Part shown: piece by piece, positions 62,273 to 64,000 of the stretch
Position numbering within the stretch: position 1 is the stretch's first letter
Layout: every line of letters begins with the position of its first letter
DNA from: Paenibacillus polygoni
Lineage (GTDB): Bacteria > Bacillota > Bacilli > Paenibacillales > Paenibacillaceae
Length of the DNA: 64,000 bases
Assembly (NCBI RefSeq): GCF_030263935.1
Contig: NZ_CP127162.1
Span: 2,613,501 to 2,677,500 of the forward strand
Direction of reading: 5' to 3'
Translations under genes and position numbers: made by a program
The notes under the pieces: generated by a model
What the model was told of the DNA's origin: nothing
Seen by the model: only the letters and a program-made list of their open reading frames with translations
The model's database searches: none

Positions 62273-63592
62273 TCAAAGTTTTAGTTCTGTTGGTTTTAGC
62301 TGTGCCATCTGTTTGCAGAATTCTTCCGGTGTGATCTCTTCTGCCAGGAGCTCTGCGATTAAGTTTTTATGCGTTTCTGCAGAATCTGCTGGGAGAATAT
62401 TGTCCCACCATGCAATAAACGAGGTTGCTGTCTTCATAATATCTGCGGCAGAGGTATCAAGAGTAGAAAGGCTCGAAGTATCCAGTCCATCAATATTCCA
62501 GCTAGGAAGTCCTGCGCCGGCAAGATATCCCTGTGTTCCAAGCTGCTCGCTCAAATACATCAAGAACTCAACGGCTTCTTTAGGATGCTTCGTGGTGTTG
62601 CTGACATAGAAACCGTCAACGGCTCCGCCGAATATTTCCGTACCTTTACCTTTTCCGTCCTCAAAAGTTGGGAATGGGATCACTTGGACGTTGCCTTTTA
62701 CAGCCGAGGACGGGTCTTCGATCCCTGCATTAACCCAGTTGGCTTGGAACATCATAGCGCCATTCCCTGCGTTGAACGCGCCTAGCATTTCATCATAACT
62801 CATGCTGAACATACTGCTGTTAAAGGCGCCTGCCTTAGCGAGTTCCTGCATTTTGGTTGCAGCCGCCACAAACTCAGGTGAGTCCCATTTGGATGGATCT
62901 TTAAATGCCTCGATTACGGCTTCATTTCCAGCTTGGCGCATCGCAATAATGTCGTACCAGTACATGCCCGGCCAGCGGTCTTTTTCTCCAATAAGAGCAG
63001 GCGTAATGTCTGCCGCTTTCAGTTTTTCTACGGCATCAAGCAATTCCGTATAAGTCGTTGGAACTTTGGCACCCGCTTTGTTAAATAAGTCGGTATTCAC
63101 GTATAGATTAGCAATATGGGTGTAAACCGGCAGGGTATATATTTTGCCATCCACTTCAATGGCCTCTGCCATACCCGGTCCCATCTTCGACTTAATATCA
63201 TCTGTTAAGTAACTGGATATCTCCAGAACATTGCCTGATTCGATATAAGGTTGCATAAAACTGCCGCCTCCCATACCGTAAAAAAGATCAGGCGCTTCGC
63301 CTGCGGCGAGTGAAGTCTTTACTTTCGTTTTATACTGCTCACCTGTCGTTCCCGACCGATCAACCTGGATATCTGGATGTTCGCTATTCCACTTCTCGAT
63401 GATCTCAGGCAGCAACTTCGCTGACGGATCCGTATTTCCTACGGACTGATCCCATAGCGTCAGCTTTATGGAACCGCTTGCATCTTTATCTGCTGATTTA
63501 CCTTCGGATGAACCAGCAGAGCAGGCAGCGAGACTGCCCGCAATCCCCACCGCTAGAACGAGGCTCATTGATTTTTTTAATAACGCTTTCAT
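62273..63592 (-). CDS. Extracellular sugar-binding lipoprotein (SBP family 1)
   Basis: Binding protein of 439 residues for the CUT1 importer. The signal peptide ends in lipobox LAAC (Cys24) followed by a Ser/Gly linker. The mature protein has the family 1 layout, with LTLWDQSVGNTDPSAKLLPE, KVKTSLAAGEAPDLFYGMGG and HPKEAVEFLMYLSEQLGTQG. It should capture an oligosaccharide and deliver it to the two permeases encoded next. GGGAGG precedes the ATG. It is the first gene of the transport unit and lies next to the AraC-type regulator. Confidence 0.93.
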   Translation of the reverse strand: MKALLKKSMSLVLAVGIAGSLAACSAGSSEGKSADKDASGSIKLTLWDQSVGNTDPSAKLLPEIIEKWNSEHPDIQVDRSGTTGEQYKTKVKTSLAAGEAPDLFYGMGGGSFMQPYIESGNVLEISSYLTDDIKSKMGPGMAEAIEVDGKIYTLPVYTHIANLYVNTDLFNKAGAKVPTTYTELLDAVEKLKAADITPALIGEKDRWPGMYWYDIIAMRQAGNEAVIEAFKDPSKWDSPEFVAAATKMQELAKAGAFNSSMFSMSYDEMLGAFNAGNGAMMFQANWVNAGIEDPSSAVKGNVQVIPFPTFEDGKGKGTEIFGGAVDGFYVSNTTKHPKEAVEFLMYLSEQLGTQGYLAGAGLPSWNIDGLDTSSLSTLDTSAADIMKTATSFIAWWDNILPADSAETHKNLIAELLAEEITPEEFCKQMAQLKPTELKL

Positions 63593-63729
63593 TTTCTGAC
63601 CTCCCTAAGTGTTTTTACGCTTCTAAAGGACATTATAGGGAAGCTCCCACGTTTACTCCATTCAAAATCCGCACATTCCCTTTTAAAATTCGAACATCTT
63701 TCCCTTCCTAATTTAGAACATCGTTCTCT

Positions 63730-64000
63730 TCATAATTTACCGATTCGATACTCGTTCATAGACCTTCCCATCGTTTTCTTAAATAAGACACTGAAATAAT
63801 GCGGATCGATGATACCCACCCTTTCTCCTATTTCGTATCCTTTTAAATCGGTCGTTTTCAGCAGATGCTCTGCTCTTTTCATGCGTATATCTGTAAGATA
63901 CTCGACAAACGTCTGACCTGTTTCTTTCTTCATAAGTCTTCCCAAGTGTCCTGGGCTGATAAAAAATACAGCAGCGGTGCTGGCAAGTCCTATGTTAGGA
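63730..64000 (-). CDS. AraC-type regulator, C-terminal part (partial)
   Basis: The frame is open to the window edge and ends with an AraC-type double helix-turn-helix: ISPGHLGRLMKKETGQTFVE, YLTDIRMKRAEHLLKTTD and IIDPHYFSVLFKKTMGRSM, ending MNEYRIGKL. The rest lies outside. YesN-type response regulators end in the same way, so this is probably the DNA-binding half of a response regulator controlling the sugar-binding protein gene 137 bases downstream. Confidence 0.85.
   Translation of the reverse strand, partial: PNIGLASTAAVFFISPGHLGRLMKKETGQTFVEYLTDIRMKRAEHLLKTTDLKGYEIGERVGIIDPHYFSVLFKKTMGRSMNEYRIGKL

Noticed and set aside
1..64000. CRISPR array, prophage, integrase, or intact insertion sequence
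   Set aside because: I found no regularly spaced repeats, phage structural genes, transposases or recombinases in the window.

Overview
The window looks like chromosomal DNA of a Paenibacillus-type Gram-positive bacterium. The evidence is a giant S-layer-anchored glycosidase with three C-terminal SLH repeats, YesM/YesN-type two-component regulators with AraC output, lipoprotein-type solute-binding proteins, a YfmM-like ABC-F protein, strong AGGAGG ribosome binding sites, and frequent TTG/GTG starts. I saw no rRNA, tRNA, CRISPR array, phage module or intact insertion sequence. Most genes are on the minus strand.

Region 1 (1-16.6 kb) is a plant-polysaccharide locus. A YtfQ/YtfR/YtfT-type furanose ABC importer (minus strand, permease cut by the window edge) is divergent from a three-gene sensor unit on the plus strand: histidine kinase, AraC-type response regulator and a sugar-binding lipoprotein. 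Next come a 2066-residue extracellular double-GH43 arabinoxylan-degrading enzyme and a GH5-X2-CBM46-like endoglucanase, each preceded by a cre-like site. Together they suggest sensing, release and import of arabinofuranose or galactofuranose.

Region 2 (16.8-25.6 kb) holds a DUF4256 gene, a mosaic of gene remnants (17.48-17.97 kb), an ABC-F ATPase, and a three-gene operon: NCS2-type permease, cytoplasmic gamma-glutamyltransferase-fold enzyme, oxalate decarboxylase. I read the operon as a candidate oxamate/oxalurate to oxalate to formate pathway; this is the most interesting hypothesis in the window. A DUF3888-like secreted protein and a small HExxH protein follow.

Region 3 (25.7-37.6 kb) is accessory-looking. 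It holds an SF1 helicase translationally coupled to a leucine-rich-repeat protein, a MetE-C-like methyltransferase, an AAA+ ATPase with a TPR membrane protein, a YitT-family protein, a cytoplasmic subtilase with HEAT-like repeats next to a P-loop protein, and a DUF3221 lipoprotein.

Region 4 (37.6-47.2 kb) has a MocR regulator, D-Ala-D-Ala ligase and aminotransferase operon (DdlR-like control of cell-wall precursor synthesis), a phosphodiesterase lipoprotein, an SDR protein, a DUF2339 membrane protein, and a CPBP protease after an intergenic region rich in inverted repeats.

Region 5 (47.2-56.5 kb) has small secreted proteins with copper-amine-oxidase-N-like domains, a decayed cell-wall amidase, a lipoprotein, a tiny membrane protein plus MerR and GAP-family genes, a MarR-FUSC efflux pair and an MFS transporter.

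Region 6 (56.8-64 kb) is a second carbohydrate locus: an AraC-type regulator (partial), a solute-binding protein, two permeases, a CE4 deacetylase and a GH2 glycosidase. No cognate ATPase is present, so a shared MsmX-type ATPase elsewhere is likely.
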